64,000 bases of DNA. Source: Vibrio sp. HI00D65. Lineage in GTDB: Bacteria; Pseudomonadota; Gammaproteobacteria; Enterobacterales; Vibrionaceae. Positions 54,393 to 63,995 of this stretch are shown piece after piece. How positions within the stretch are numbered: position 1 is the stretch's first letter; each line of letters starts with the position of its first letter. The translations under genes and the position numbers were made by a program. The stretch lies in assembly GCF_001635455.1 (NCBI RefSeq), contig NZ_LWEH01000613.1:206756-270755 (forward strand), written 5' to 3'. Under the pieces are notes generated by a model. The model did not search any database. It had not been told where the DNA came from and worked only from the letters and a program-made list of their open reading frames with translations.

Positions 54393-55280
54393 CTATCTTA
54401 CTAGAATGCCAGTACCCACTACGGCAACAATGGCTCCGACCCAAGCATAGGCGTTTGGTCTTTGCTTGGTGTACAGCCATAGAATGGGCAGCAACATGAT
54501 AGGTGTGGTTGAAGAGAGTAGAGCAACCATGCCGACATTACCTTCTTGCAGTGCATACAAGATAAGCGTCATACCCACTGCCATCGCGAGAAAGCCGTTC
54601 ACTGCGGTAATCGCGAATATTTGAACATTCATCGGATTCAGTGCGCGTGAAAGCTTGGCGCCCGTTAAACGAAATGCGGAATGGGCGACAAAGGCGGTGA
54701 TCATTCGAATAGCAGAAGCGGCTACTGGGTCGATGCTAGTTTGCATCACTGGTTTGGCAATAATACCGCCCAATGCTTGGCAGATAGCCGCCGTGATGCC
54801 CAGAGCAACACCAATCCACACGGTGCCCTTGATGGTTTCAAGCTGGTTGTTGGCTTGGCCTCGACGACCAAAGAAGATCGCAGTTAACACGCCACTAAAC
54901 ACCAAGGCCGAGCCAACAAGCTCGCCAGAGGTCATGCTTTCACTAAACAGGAAATAACCGAGAATTGCAGAGAACACGGCGTGACAAGAGAACAGTAAGC
55001 CAGCTTGACGCGGGCCCATTCGGTTCAAACAGGCAAATAGAGCGGTATCACCAATGAAGATTCCAATCAGACCAGACAGCATCATTGGCGTGACTAGCTC
55101 TGTTTCGACGGTAGTCCAGCCACCAGTAAACCAAGCCATGCTTGATAAGATGACGGCAGTGCAGCCCATGCGCCATCGGCTATAGGCAAAAGAACCTAAG
55201 TGTTGAGCAGGCTTTACGGACATTAGGCTTGCGATAGCCCAAAGAAAAGCAGCGGCGAGAGCCAACCATTCAAACCCCAT
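54393..55280 (-). CDS. EamA-family (DMT) transporter
   Basis: 295 residues with ten membrane segments in two EamA repeats (residues 1-137 and 151-295). Family features include the short GxxFAYSRWRMG turn after helix 1 and the GLIGIFIGDTALF segment. The substrate is unknown; family members move metabolites out of the cell. It lies about 60 bases from the epmA stop, convergent. Confidence 0.85.
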   Translation of the reverse strand: MGFEWLALAAAFLWAIASLMSVKPAQHLGSFAYSRWRMGCTAVILSSMAWFTGGWTTVETELVTPMMLSGLIGIFIGDTALFACLNRMGPRQAGLLFSCHAVFSAILGYFLFSESMTSGELVGSALVFSGVLTAIFFGRRGQANNQLETIKGTVWIGVALGITAAICQALGGIIAKPVMQTSIDPVAASAIRMITAFVAHSAFRLTGAKLSRALNPMNVQIFAITAVNGFLAMAVGMTLILYALQEGNVGMVALLSSTTPIMLLPILWLYTKQRPNAYAWVGAIVAVVGTGILVR

Positions 55281-55431
55281 CGATTAACAGTCCTTCTGTC
55301 TGGGATAAATTAGCTCATCAATATGCATCAAACCGAAGTGAGAACAAAGCGATTCTTAATAAATGCACCGCTTTGCTTCTCAGTGATAGGTTTGCTCTAA
55401 CTATCCGTTCGCTTGTTTGAGTTGCGAGGCT

Positions 55432-57312
55432 TTATACCTTAAAGCGCTCCACATCTCGACGCATCGACTCAGCAGCGCTACTCATCTCATTTGAGCTATT
55501 ACGGCTGTTTTCTGCTTGTTGGGCGAGGTCGTCAGAGGCATCTTTGATCCCTTGTGTATTACGACTGATGTCTTCACTGACTGCTCGTTGCTCTTCGGCT
55601 GCGCTAGCTATCTGTAGTGCCATGTCGTTGATTTCACTGATGGCTTGCGTGATTTTAGATAGGCTATCGTGCGCTTGCTCTGCGAAGCCAACACTGTTTT
55701 CTGCGAGCTGAGTGCTGGTGGTCATGCTATCCACCGCATGTTCAGTGTTCTTCTGCAAGGTATCGATCATCACGCGGATTTCTTCCGTTGAGCCATAGGT
55801 TCTTTGGCTTAGCACGCGAACTTCATCGGCGACAACCGCAAATCCGCGACCTTGTTCACCTGCACGTGCCGCTTCGATGGCTGCATTCAATGCCAATAGG
55901 TTGGTTTGTTCAGCAATGCCTTGAATGGTCGATAAGATCTGATTGATGCTTTGCGCGTTGTTTTCCAGCTCTCGGATCACATTGGCCGCGTCTTCCACTT
56001 GAGTTGCAAGGCCAGTAATCGCATCGCGGTTTTGTTGAATTACGTTTTGGCCGTCATTACAGGCGGATGCAGAGGCCTGAGAAGCGGATGCGGTCAATTC
56101 TGCATGACTCGCGACTTCTGCAGCGGTTGCTGACATTTCATGAATCGCAGTCGCAATTTGGGTTATATCGTTTTGTTGATTTTCTACTCGCATCGAAGAC
56201 TGAGCCGCAAGTTGGTTGGCTTTCTCTGCATGGTTGTTTAAATCATGGCTGTGCTCAACGACGCCTTTCAGCATGCTCTGCATTTGACTTAAGAATTGGT
56301 TTACAAGCTCGGCAAGCTTACCTATCTCATCCATGCGGGTGATATCGATACGTTGAGTAAGGTCACCTCTACCTTGAGCAAGTTGGGTTAGCGCTTCTGA
56401 CAAGGTTTGTAATGGGTAAAGCAATCGAGTTATGACCATGGTGCTGACGATTGAAATCACGATATACAAAACCAGTGAGGTAATTGTAATAAATTGAATT
56501 GCGTCAGTGACTGCAGAGAACGCTAGCTCTTTATCGATAACAATGCCTAGAGACCAATCGGTGTTCGGAACTTTAGCTATGTAAATCAACTGCTCACCTA
56601 AACTAGGCCAAGCTAATGGAGTAATAGTTTGGTTTTGAACCAGTTGTGACACTCGGTTTGCGGTCAGCTCTGGATTTAAACTTGTGAGTGGCTTTTGACT
56701 CAACGTTTCATCGCTGTATGCAACAATGTAGTTGTTACCATCCACTAAGAAGGCGAAGCCATCGTTATCCAGTTCTACGTTAAGTACTGTATCGATAATG
56801 CTTGTTACGGTTAAGTCTGCAGCCAATACGCCTTGTTTTTGGCCACTGAAGGATTTGGCGAAACTGATGACGATACTGCCATCAAAATCTTGATACGGTT
56901 CAGTAATGATAAGCTCGGATGTGGCGTTGGCATCCTTGTACCATGGACGTGTGCGAGGGTCGTAGTCTGCTGGCCAGCTTTCCGTTTTATCACCATACGC
57001 GATCGTGCCATCGCTAAATCCCGCATAAACCGATAGGAATTGACCAGCTTGTTTAGTCAATAATAGCTCACGGTCAGAGTTACTGTTATTTGCTATCGTC
57101 GGCTCATTGGCCAACATCATATTACTTCGAGTCGAGATCCAATCTGCAATGTAGTTGTTTATCCCTACGCTTACATTCTTCATTTCTTGATTGATCGCGA
57201 CTTCCGTCTCTTGAGTGAGCTGATTTACTGATATCCAAGCTTGAGCGCCACTCACAATGGCAATGATAATTGTAATTGCCATTTGAATTTTAAATTTGAT
57301 TGTGTGTCTCAA
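55432..57312 (-). CDS. Methyl-accepting chemotaxis protein with double-Cache sensor
   Basis: 626 residues: membrane helix 1 (about 9-27), periplasmic dCache region (about 30-275), membrane helix 2 (about 276-298), a HAMP domain and a signalling domain with the conserved hairpin tip EQTNLLALNAAIEAARAGE. The sensor holds YDPRTRPWYKDA near residue 116, close to the R-x-W-Y pattern of amino-acid-binding dCache domains. The start is TTG at 57312, with AGGAG seven bases upstream. It likely signals to the chemosensory system encoded elsewhere; the ligand is unknown. Confidence 0.88.
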   Translation of the reverse strand: MRHTIKFKIQMAITIIIAIVSGAQAWISVNQLTQETEVAINQEMKNVSVGINNYIADWISTRSNMMLANEPTIANNSNSDRELLLTKQAGQFLSVYAGFSDGTIAYGDKTESWPADYDPRTRPWYKDANATSELIITEPYQDFDGSIVISFAKSFSGQKQGVLAADLTVTSIIDTVLNVELDNDGFAFLVDGNNYIVAYSDETLSQKPLTSLNPELTANRVSQLVQNQTITPLAWPSLGEQLIYIAKVPNTDWSLGIVIDKELAFSAVTDAIQFITITSLVLYIVISIVSTMVITRLLYPLQTLSEALTQLAQGRGDLTQRIDITRMDEIGKLAELVNQFLSQMQSMLKGVVEHSHDLNNHAEKANQLAAQSSMRVENQQNDITQIATAIHEMSATAAEVASHAELTASASQASASACNDGQNVIQQNRDAITGLATQVEDAANVIRELENNAQSINQILSTIQGIAEQTNLLALNAAIEAARAGEQGRGFAVVADEVRVLSQRTYGSTEEIRVMIDTLQKNTEHAVDSMTTSTQLAENSVGFAEQAHDSLSKITQAISEINDMALQIASAAEEQRAVSEDISRNTQGIKDASDDLAQQAENSRNSSNEMSSAAESMRRDVERFKV

Positions 57313-57536
57313 GGTGCACTCCTCTTTTTAGACAAAACCTTATTGGTAGCGACGTGCTGAGTGGGGAAATGGGTGTGTCTTTGTTGGCCGAATAGTGTCG
57401 TTGTCTGAGAGATAATAAATGTGTTTAATATCAAAAAACTGAATATATCTATTCTGCTTTTTTATAAATAATGAATTAGAGTCACATTTTCATAATTGAC
57501 TTTAGTATCAATTAGTTAGTGTTTATTTAAATGTGA

Positions 57537-57556
57537 CGCTAAATGTAAATTTAGCG
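57537..57556 (-). terminator. Possible terminator of the DASS transporter gene
   Basis: CGCTAAAT and ATTTAGCG form a perfect 8-bp stem with a GTAA loop, but the T-run on the minus strand is weak. Confidence 0.4.
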
Positions 57557-57589
57557 CCCTAGATAATTAAAAGGCAGAGTTAGCGTCTA

Positions 57590-59005
57590 CTAGGTGATGA
57601 TAAACAGGGCGAGGTAAACCAATAGCAGGCCGACAACACCCAAGATGATCCCCATCTTCGCCATGTCTTTGCTTTCGATAAGCCCGGTTGAGTAAGCCAG
57701 TGAATTCGGTGGTGTCGATACAGGAAGAATCATGCCGAGTGATGCTGAGAAGGCAATCACAACTAATAATCCTTGTAAGCCCCCAATTGTTGCCAAACTC
57801 TCCATAGAAGCGCCAATTGCCGCGGCTATTGGCATCAGTAAGTTGGCGGTAGCGGTGTTTGACATGAAGTTCGCCATTAACCAGCAAACGATAGATAACG
57901 TGAGAACAACGGCTGCGGGGGAGAGCGAATCATAGTCGATAGCGTGTGCTAACGCCGCAGCTAAACTTGTTTTATCAAGGCCGATACCAATCGCAATACC
58001 ACCTGCGACTAACCACAACACATCCCAGTTGATCAGTTTCAGCTCTTCTTTACCCATGACGCCCGTCAAGGTGAAGACCGCCAGTGGAATGATAGAGACT
58101 ACATAGGTGTTCATGCCGTGCAGCTTTGTGGTCATCCACAATAAGATGGTGGCGGCAAAGGTGACGTAAACCACGATCGCTCGCCAGCTCTTTCTGAATT
58201 GCCCATCGAGTTTAAGCACCATGTTTTTCTGCGTGGAAGGGAAGATTTGCTGAAGAAGGAACCAAGCAATGGTGAGTTGGATGATTACAAAAGGTAAGCC
58301 CATCATCATCCAGCTCAGGAAGTCGATGGTGTTTTCACCGGTCAGGTATTGCAGTGCGATGGCATTAGGAGGTGTACCGATTGGTGTTGCGATACCACCA
58401 GTATTGGCGGCAATCGGAATACACAATACGAGTGCTTTGATCCCCATATCGCCTTTGGGTGCCGAAGCTACAATAGGGCCAAGCAGAGCTAGCATCATGA
58501 CTGTGGTTGCGGTATTCGACATAAACATCGAGAACACGGCGGTGATCAGCATTAAGCCAAGCATGATGAAACGCGGTTCGGTACCGAATGGTTTCAGTAG
58601 CAATCGAGCTAGGTTGTTATCGAGTTCGTACTTAGATGCTGCGATTGCGAGAGCAAAGCCACCCATGAATAGAATGATGATTGGTGATGAAAATGCACCG
58701 AATATGTCGGTATATTTAATCAACTCACCGAGAACGTGTCCCGCTGGTGGATTTCTAAATAAGTGCGGGCCTTTGTCGGAAATCATCACCAGTTCAAGTG
58801 CAATGATCAGTATCGAGGTGGCGAAAACCGGAACGGGTTCAAGTACCCAAAGTAAGGCAGCAAGTAGAAATATCGCTAGCAGGCGGTGTTGAATCAGCGT
58901 TATGTCATCGATAGGTATTGAATCTATTGGCATGAATAACACGCCCAAGGGAATCGCAAAACAAATCAACAGCTTGACCAGAACGCCAACATTGAGTTTA
59001 GGCAT
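57590..59005 (-). CDS. DASS-family (SLC13) sodium:carboxylate symporter
   Basis: 471 residues from ATG 59005 (MPKLNVGV...), preferred over an in-frame TTG at 59011. There are about 12 membrane segments with two SNT signature motifs (MSNTATT near residue 167 and MSNTATA near 397) and the TPIGTPPNAIA and PVSTPPNSLAY loops, which bind Na+ and the carboxylate. The likely substrate is a C4-dicarboxylate such as succinate; citrate or sulfate-type relatives exist. Confidence 0.88.
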   Translation of the reverse strand: MPKLNVGVLVKLLICFAIPLGVLFMPIDSIPIDDITLIQHRLLAIFLLAALLWVLEPVPVFATSILIIALELVMISDKGPHLFRNPPAGHVLGELIKYTDIFGAFSSPIIILFMGGFALAIAASKYELDNNLARLLLKPFGTEPRFIMLGLMLITAVFSMFMSNTATTVMMLALLGPIVASAPKGDMGIKALVLCIPIAANTGGIATPIGTPPNAIALQYLTGENTIDFLSWMMMGLPFVIIQLTIAWFLLQQIFPSTQKNMVLKLDGQFRKSWRAIVVYVTFAATILLWMTTKLHGMNTYVVSIIPLAVFTLTGVMGKEELKLINWDVLWLVAGGIAIGIGLDKTSLAAALAHAIDYDSLSPAAVVLTLSIVCWLMANFMSNTATANLLMPIAAAIGASMESLATIGGLQGLLVVIAFSASLGMILPVSTPPNSLAYSTGLIESKDMAKMGIILGVVGLLLVYLALFIIT

Positions 59006-59207
59006 GTACAAAGACCCTATGAATAAAATATCTTCAGATAGAGTAAGTTATCTGGATTTTTGGTACTTGGAGACGGGTTGGAAAATCAAAAAGTTGTTTA
59101 AGGTTTCGGCAACTGTTTTGTTTTTGGTCAATCTTTTATAGCGCTGATTTATGCATTGCTCTTTTAGGTCAGGGTTTTGGGGGATTGGAAGGTTAGAGAA
59201 CTGGGTA

Positions 59208-59244
59208 ATAAAAAGGCGCGTTATTCATTCAAATAACGCGCCTT
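59208..59244 (-). terminator. Terminator of psd
   Basis: AAGGCGCGTTATT pairs with AATAACGCGCCTT over 13 bp (59213-59225 with 59232-59244), with a T-run on the minus strand. Confidence 0.88.
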
Positions 59245-59271
59245 GAAAGCTAAATGAGTTTACTCAAATTA

Positions 59272-60183
59272 TTACGCTTGGTCAGTGTTCTCTATTGAAT
59301 CAACAGCTTCAGCCTCAACGTCTTTACCAGCGATGTGCGCGTAAGGCGTACCAAGAACCGTTTTCTCGCCATTTTGCATCGTGTCGTCGAACTTGATTGC
59401 ATCTTTCGAAAATAAGTTGATCACGGTTGAGCCAAGTTTAAAGCGCCCCATTTCTTCGCCTTTCTTCAAGATGATTGCTTTGTCACCTTGTGCTGGGTAA
59501 TCCCACTTGTAAACCGAGTTGCCACGAGGTGGAGTAATCGTGCCAGCCCATACTTGCTCGATGCTACCTACGATAGTCGCACCAACTAATACTTGTGCCA
59601 TTGGGCCAAATTCCGTATCGAAGATACACACTACGCGCTCGTTACGTGCGAATAGGTTTGGAACGTTCTCTGCCGTTAGCGGGTTTACAGAGAAAAGGTC
59701 ACCTGGAACGTAAATCATCTGACGCAGTGTACCGTCACATGGCATGTGTACGCGGTGGTAATCACTTGGAGATAGGTAAAGCGTTGCGAATTCACCATCT
59801 TTAAACTCTTCAGCAAGACCAGCATCACCACCTAGCAGTTCACGTGCAGAGTAATTGTGGCCTTTCGCTTGAATCAGTTGGCCGTCAGTAATTGGACCAA
59901 ATTGGCTTACGCGAGCGTCAGCTGGATGAACGATAACAGAGTCACCTTCAGCGATAGGGCGCATGCCGTCTTTTAGTTCACGTACGAAGAATTCATTGAA
60001 TGTTTTAAAGTGTTTTGGATCGCTATGTAGCGCTTCATCCATGTTTACTTTGTATTGTTTGATGAACCAATTGATGATCGCTGTCGTTAAGCCGCCCGCT
60101 TTAGCAGAAGCCAGTTTGCCGACTAGACGAGTTAGTCCATGTTGTGGAATCCAGTACTGCAATCCAACTTTAATCTTATCCAT
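59272..60183 (-). CDS. psd: Phosphatidylserine decarboxylase proenzyme
   Basis: 303 residues. The autocleavage motif LGST is at residues 250-253 (cleavage before S252, which becomes the pyruvoyl group). The Asp-His of the charge relay lie in HPADARVS (D90 region) and DYHRVHMP (about 141-148). It makes phosphatidylethanolamine from phosphatidylserine at the inner membrane. It lies 125 bases after rsgA on the same strand. Confidence 0.97.
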   Translation of the reverse strand: MDKIKVGLQYWIPQHGLTRLVGKLASAKAGGLTTAIINWFIKQYKVNMDEALHSDPKHFKTFNEFFVRELKDGMRPIAEGDSVIVHPADARVSQFGPITDGQLIQAKGHNYSARELLGGDAGLAEEFKDGEFATLYLSPSDYHRVHMPCDGTLRQMIYVPGDLFSVNPLTAENVPNLFARNERVVCIFDTEFGPMAQVLVGATIVGSIEQVWAGTITPPRGNSVYKWDYPAQGDKAIILKKGEEMGRFKLGSTVINLFSKDAIKFDDTMQNGEKTVLGTPYAHIAGKDVEAEAVDSIENTDQA

Positions 60184-60308
60184 TGTATTAATTTTCCAAT
60201 GCTATGTGTTTTTCAATTCAATCTGTCGATGACGATTTAGGGCGCGAGATGTTACTTAAATTCGGGCCAATTGTCAGTAACTGCACATATTTGTTCACAA
60301 AAACGCGA

Positions 60309-61364
60309 TTAAAGGTCCGCTTTTTTGTTTCGTGAATACTGACGGTTGTCTTTGTTGTTGACCATGCTCTCAATGATGCGGTGGTAGTTTTCGAAGCGTA
60401 GTCGACTGATTTTCCCATCTTCAACGGCTTCACGCAGGATGCAACCTGGATCATCATTGTGCTTACAGTCGCGGAACTTACAGCCGCCAAGGTAAGGTTT
60501 GAACTCAACGAAAGCTTCGGTGATTTCATCGGCTTCTAAGTGCCATAGACCAAATTCACGAACTCCAGGAGAATCGATTAGGTCGCCACCTGAAGGGAAG
60601 TGGTACAAGCGAGCTGCCGTGGTGGTGTGCTGACCAAGGCCTGAGTTTTCAGAAACTTCACCCTCTTCGATGTCAAGTGTCGGCATTAGCGCATTCACTA
60701 GACTGGATTTACCTACACCAGATTGACCAACAAAGATGTTGATACGCCCTTTGAGTTCAGCCTCGAGCTCTTTGATACCGTAGCCAGACTCTTTACTCAC
60801 GAACATCACTTTGTAGCCGATCTTTTCGTAAATCTTCAGTGTCTCTTGGTACTCAGCAATTTGCTCTTCAGTTAGTAGGTCGACCTTGTTGAGTACCACA
60901 AGCGGTGCGATTTTTACTGTTTCTGAAGCAATCAAGTAACGGTCGATAATATTAAGTGATAGCTCTGGAAGTACAGCAGACACGATAACCATTTGGTCTA
61001 CGTTAGCCGCAACAGGTTTTAGACCGTCGTAGTAATCAGGGCGGGTCAGCATTGAGGTTCTTGGCTCAACGGCTTCCACAACGCCTGAAATACCAGCCAT
61101 CGATTCTAGGCCTGCACGCCAAGTCACTCGGTCACCAGAAACTAAAGTCTCGATACTACGGCGTAAGTTACAACGATGAACTTCGTTTGTTTCAAGATCC
61201 TCGATATCAGCATGTTGACCAAAGCGTGTAATCACGAGTCCGCTTTTAGTGCTACCAAGCATGTTCTCATCCCATTGGATTGAGTCTTCTTTCTTGAGTC
61301 GCTTGTTCTGGTTGCTACGTACGCGACGCACCTGACCTTTAGTTAACTTCTTTTTCTTAGCCAC
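60309..61364 (-). CDS. rsgA: Small ribosomal subunit biogenesis GTPase RsgA
   Basis: 351 residues with an N-terminal OB fold, a circularly permuted GTPase (NKVDLLT for G4 comes before GQSGVGKSSLVNALMP for G1 and DSPGVREFGL for G3) and a C-terminal zinc finger (CKFRDCKHNDDPGC). It checks 30S subunits during late assembly. It is divergent from orn; psd follows. Confidence 0.97.
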   Translation of the reverse strand: MAKKKKLTKGQVRRVRSNQNKRLKKEDSIQWDENMLGSTKSGLVITRFGQHADIEDLETNEVHRCNLRRSIETLVSGDRVTWRAGLESMAGISGVVEAVEPRTSMLTRPDYYDGLKPVAANVDQMVIVSAVLPELSLNIIDRYLIASETVKIAPLVVLNKVDLLTEEQIAEYQETLKIYEKIGYKVMFVSKESGYGIKELEAELKGRINIFVGQSGVGKSSLVNALMPTLDIEEGEVSENSGLGQHTTTAARLYHFPSGGDLIDSPGVREFGLWHLEADEITEAFVEFKPYLGGCKFRDCKHNDDPGCILREAVEDGKISRLRFENYHRIIESMVNNKDNRQYSRNKKADL

Positions 61365-61513
61365 AATTTTTCACTTAACACATCTAACTTGATGATTGGG
61401 AACTCAAACTACTGTTGCTGGTGCCATTTGATTTCGATGGCTCTAAAGCTAGTTTGAGTATAGTTATTTGGGTATAGTACCTCTTTTAAACATAAACAAA
61501 TAGGCGACGCCTT

Positions 61514-62059
61514 ATGTCCTTTAGCGATCAGAACCTAATTTGGGTAGATCTAGAGATGACGGGACTGGATCCTGAAACTCATAAAATCATTGAAATTGCG
61601 ACTATCGTGACTGATAGTGAGCTTCACATCCTTGCTGAAGGACCTGTTTTGGCTATTCACCAACCTCAGAGTGAATTAGACAAAATGGACGAATGGTGCA
61701 CAACGACGCACACTGGCAGTGGCCTAGTGAAGCGAATTCAAGAAAGCACCATCACTGAGCAAGAGGCTATCGAACAGACGATCGCGTTTCTTGAAAAGTG
61801 GGTACCAAAAGGTAAATCACCGATTTGTGGTAATAGCATTGGCCAAGACCGCCGTTTCCTATACAAGCACATGCCTGAATTAGAAGAGTACTTCCACTAC
61901 CGCTATGTAGATGTCAGTACGCTTAAAGAGCTAGCTCGTCGTTGGAAACCTGAAGTCTTAGATGGTTTTTCTAAGTCAGGAAGCCACTTAGCATTAGACG
62001 ATATTCGCGAGTCAATTGCCGAGCTGCAGTACTACCGAAAAACAATTATTAACATCTAG
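61514..62059 (+). CDS. orn: Oligoribonuclease
   Basis: 181 residues of the DEDDh exonuclease family. D12 and E14 lie in WVDLEMTGLDP; the later His and Asp are in SGSHLALDDI. It degrades short RNA oligomers and pGpG, the end product of c-di-GMP breakdown. It is followed by the tRNA array. Confidence 0.97.
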   Translation: MSFSDQNLIWVDLEMTGLDPETHKIIEIATIVTDSELHILAEGPVLAIHQPQSELDKMDEWCTTTHTGSGLVKRIQESTITEQEAIEQTIAFLEKWVPKGKSPICGNSIGQDRRFLYKHMPELEEYFHYRYVDVSTLKELARRWKPEVLDGFSKSGSHLALDDIRESIAELQYYRKTIINI

Positions 62060-62176
62060 CCGGATAAACTGATCACGTTTGTCTAACTTTTCAGGGACAT
62101 AAGGGCTGATTTTTTTGCAAATCTGTGTGCTTTTACAGCAGTTGAATAAAAAGTTTCGTAATTTTGCATTAAGGAC

Positions 62177-62204
62177 TTGCATCACAAAAAAATGCTCTTA
62201 TAAT
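62177..62204 (+). promoter_or_regulatory. Promoter of the tRNA array
   Basis: TTGCAT (62177-62182), a 16-base spacer and a perfect TATAAT (62199-62204), followed by a GC-rich discriminator (TCGCAGCCC) typical of stringently controlled stable-RNA promoters. It is 36 bases before the first tRNA. Confidence 0.82.
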
Positions 62205-62239
62205 TCGCAGCCCTGAACGACGAAAGACGTTTTCAGAAT

Positions 62240-62315
62240 GCGACACTAGCTCAGCTGGTAGAGCGCAACCTTGCCAAGGTTGAGGTCACGAGTTCGAACC
62301 TCGTGTGTCGCTCCA
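62240..62315 (+). tRNA. glyV: tRNA-Gly(GCC), copy 1
   Basis: 76 nt with encoded CCA; all four arms pair and the anticodon loop reads TTGCCAA. It is the first gene of the array. Confidence 0.97.
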
Positions 62316-62369
62316 ATTTGTAGATTAACGCAAAAGCGGTAATCGAAAGGTGAAAGACCTTTCCGTGAT

Positions 62370-62445
62370 GCGACACTAGCTCAGCTGGTAGAGCGCAACC
62401 TTGCCAAGGTTGAGGTCACGAGTTCGAACCTCGTGTGTCGCTCCA
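62370..62445 (+). tRNA. tRNA-Gly(GCC), copy 2
   Basis: Identical to copy 1, 130 bases further on; the spacer is also nearly the same. Confidence 0.97.
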
Positions 62446-62499
62446 ATTTGTAGATTAACGCAAAAGCGGTAATCGGAAGGTGAAAGACCTTTCCATGAT

Positions 62500-62575
62500 G
62501 CGACACTAGCTCAGCTGGTAGAGCGCAACCTTGCCAAGGTTGAGGTCACGAGTTCGAACCTCGTGTGTCGCTCCA
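62500..62575 (+). tRNA. tRNA-Gly(GCC), copy 3
   Basis: Identical 76-nt gene. It also begins the first 349-base Gly-fMet repeat. Confidence 0.97.
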
Positions 62576-62602
62576 TTTTGAAAGTGAAACATGAAGAGCA
62601 TT

Positions 62603-62678
62603 CTGGCAGAGTGCAATCCTTGCCAAGGTTGAGGTCACGCCTAAGCCTTGAAGATCGGGAACCTCGTGTGTCGCTCCA
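62603..62678 (+). pseudogene. Decayed tRNA-Gly relic 1
   Basis: 76 nt. The D-arm/anticodon part (CTGGCAGAGTGCA then CCTTGCCAAGGTTGAGGTCACG in two parts) and the 3' part (AACCTCGTGTGTCGCTCCA) match tRNA-Gly, but the 5' acceptor strand is lost, one base is inserted in the anticodon stem, and the variable/T region is replaced. Confidence 0.75.
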
Positions 62679-62715
62679 ATTTGAAGTTTCATTGTACTTA
62701 AACAATGCATCCGGA

Positions 62716-62792
<77 letters not shown>

Positions 62793-62848
62793 CATTACAG
62801 TTAAGCGCTATCTATTGCCAAAAGTAGTAAGAGCTGCGATTAACTTAT

Positions 62849-62924
62849 GCGACACTAGCTCAGCTGGTAGAGCGCAACCTTGCCAAGGTTGAGGTCACGA
62901 GTTCGAACCTCGTGTGTCGCTCCA
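62849..62924 (+). tRNA. tRNA-Gly(GCC), copy 4
   Basis: Identical to copy 1. Confidence 0.97.
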
Positions 62925-62951
62925 TTTTGAAAGTGAAACATGAAGAGCATT

Positions 62952-63013
62952 ATCCTTGCCAAGGTTGAGGTCACGCCTAAGCCTTGAAGATAGGGAATCT
63001 CGTGTGTCGTTCA
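62952..63013 (+). pseudogene. Decayed tRNA-Gly relic 2 (shortened)
   Basis: As relic 1, but the 13-base D-arm segment is deleted and the 3' end is further mutated (TCGTTCA instead of TCGCTCCA). Confidence 0.7.
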
Positions 63014-63051
63014 AATTTGATAGACTCATTGACTTAAACAATGCATCCGGA

Positions 63052-63128
<77 letters not shown>

Positions 63129-63184
63129 CATTACAGTTAAACGCTATTTATTGCCAAAAGCAGTAAGAGCTGCGATTAACTTAT

Positions 63185-63260
63185 GCGACACTAGCTCAGC
63201 TGGTAGAGCGCAACCTTGCCAAGGTTGAGGTCACGAGTTCGAACCTCGTGTGTCGCTCCA
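63185..63260 (+). tRNA. tRNA-Gly(GCC), copy 5
   Basis: Identical to copy 1. Confidence 0.97.
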
Positions 63261-63287
63261 TTTAGAAAGTGAAACATGAAGAGCATT

Positions 63288-63363
63288 CTGGCAGAGTGCT
63301 ATCCTTGCCAAGGTTGAGGTCACGCCTAAGCCTTGAAGATCGGGAACTTCGTGTGTCGCTCCA
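63288..63363 (+). pseudogene. Decayed tRNA-Gly relic 3
   Basis: Same 76-nt relic as copy 1 with a few substitutions (for example GAACTTCG for GAACCTCG). Confidence 0.73.
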
Positions 63364-63400
63364 ATTTGATAGACTCATTGACTTAAACAATGCATCCGGA

Positions 63401-63477
<77 letters not shown>

Positions 63478-63533
63478 CATTACAGTTAAACGCTATCTAT
63501 TGCCAAAAGCAGTAAAAGCTGCGGTTAACTTAT

Positions 63534-63609
63534 GCGACACTAGCTCAGCTGGTAGAGCGCAACCTTGCCAAGGTTGAGGTCACGAGTTCGAACCTCGTGT
63601 GTCGCTCCA
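63534..63609 (+). tRNA. tRNA-Gly(GCC), copy 6
   Basis: Identical to copy 1. Confidence 0.97.
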
Positions 63610-63636
63610 TTTTGAAAGTGAAACATGAAGAGCATT

Positions 63637-63712
63637 CTGGCAGAGTGCAATCCTTGCCAAGGCTGAGGTCACGCCTAAGCCTTGAAGATCGGGAACCTCG
63701 TGTGTCACTCCA
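63637..63712 (+). pseudogene. Decayed tRNA-Gly relic 4
   Basis: Same relic with AGGCTGAGG for AGGTTGAGG and TCACTCCA for TCGCTCCA. Confidence 0.73.
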
Positions 63713-63749
63713 ATTTGATAGACTCATTGACTTAAACAATGCATCCGGA

Positions 63750-63826
<77 letters not shown>

Positions 63827-63882
63827 CATTACAGTTAAACGCTATCTATTGCCAAAAGCAGTAAGAGCTGCGATTAACTTAT

Positions 63883-63958
63883 GCGACACTAGCTCAGCTG
63901 GTAGAGCGCAACCTTGCCAAGGTTGAGGTCACGAGTTCGAACCTCGTGTGTCGCTCCA
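63883..63958 (+). tRNA. tRNA-Gly(GCC), copy 7
   Basis: Identical to copy 1. No relic follows; the next fMet gene begins directly after the common spacer. Confidence 0.97.
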
Positions 63959-63995
63959 ATTTGATAGACTCATTGACTTAAACAATGCATCCGGA

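Noticed and set aside
62603..62678. Relic counted as an eighth functional tRNA-Gly
   Set aside because: The acceptor stem cannot form and the anticodon stem has an insertion.
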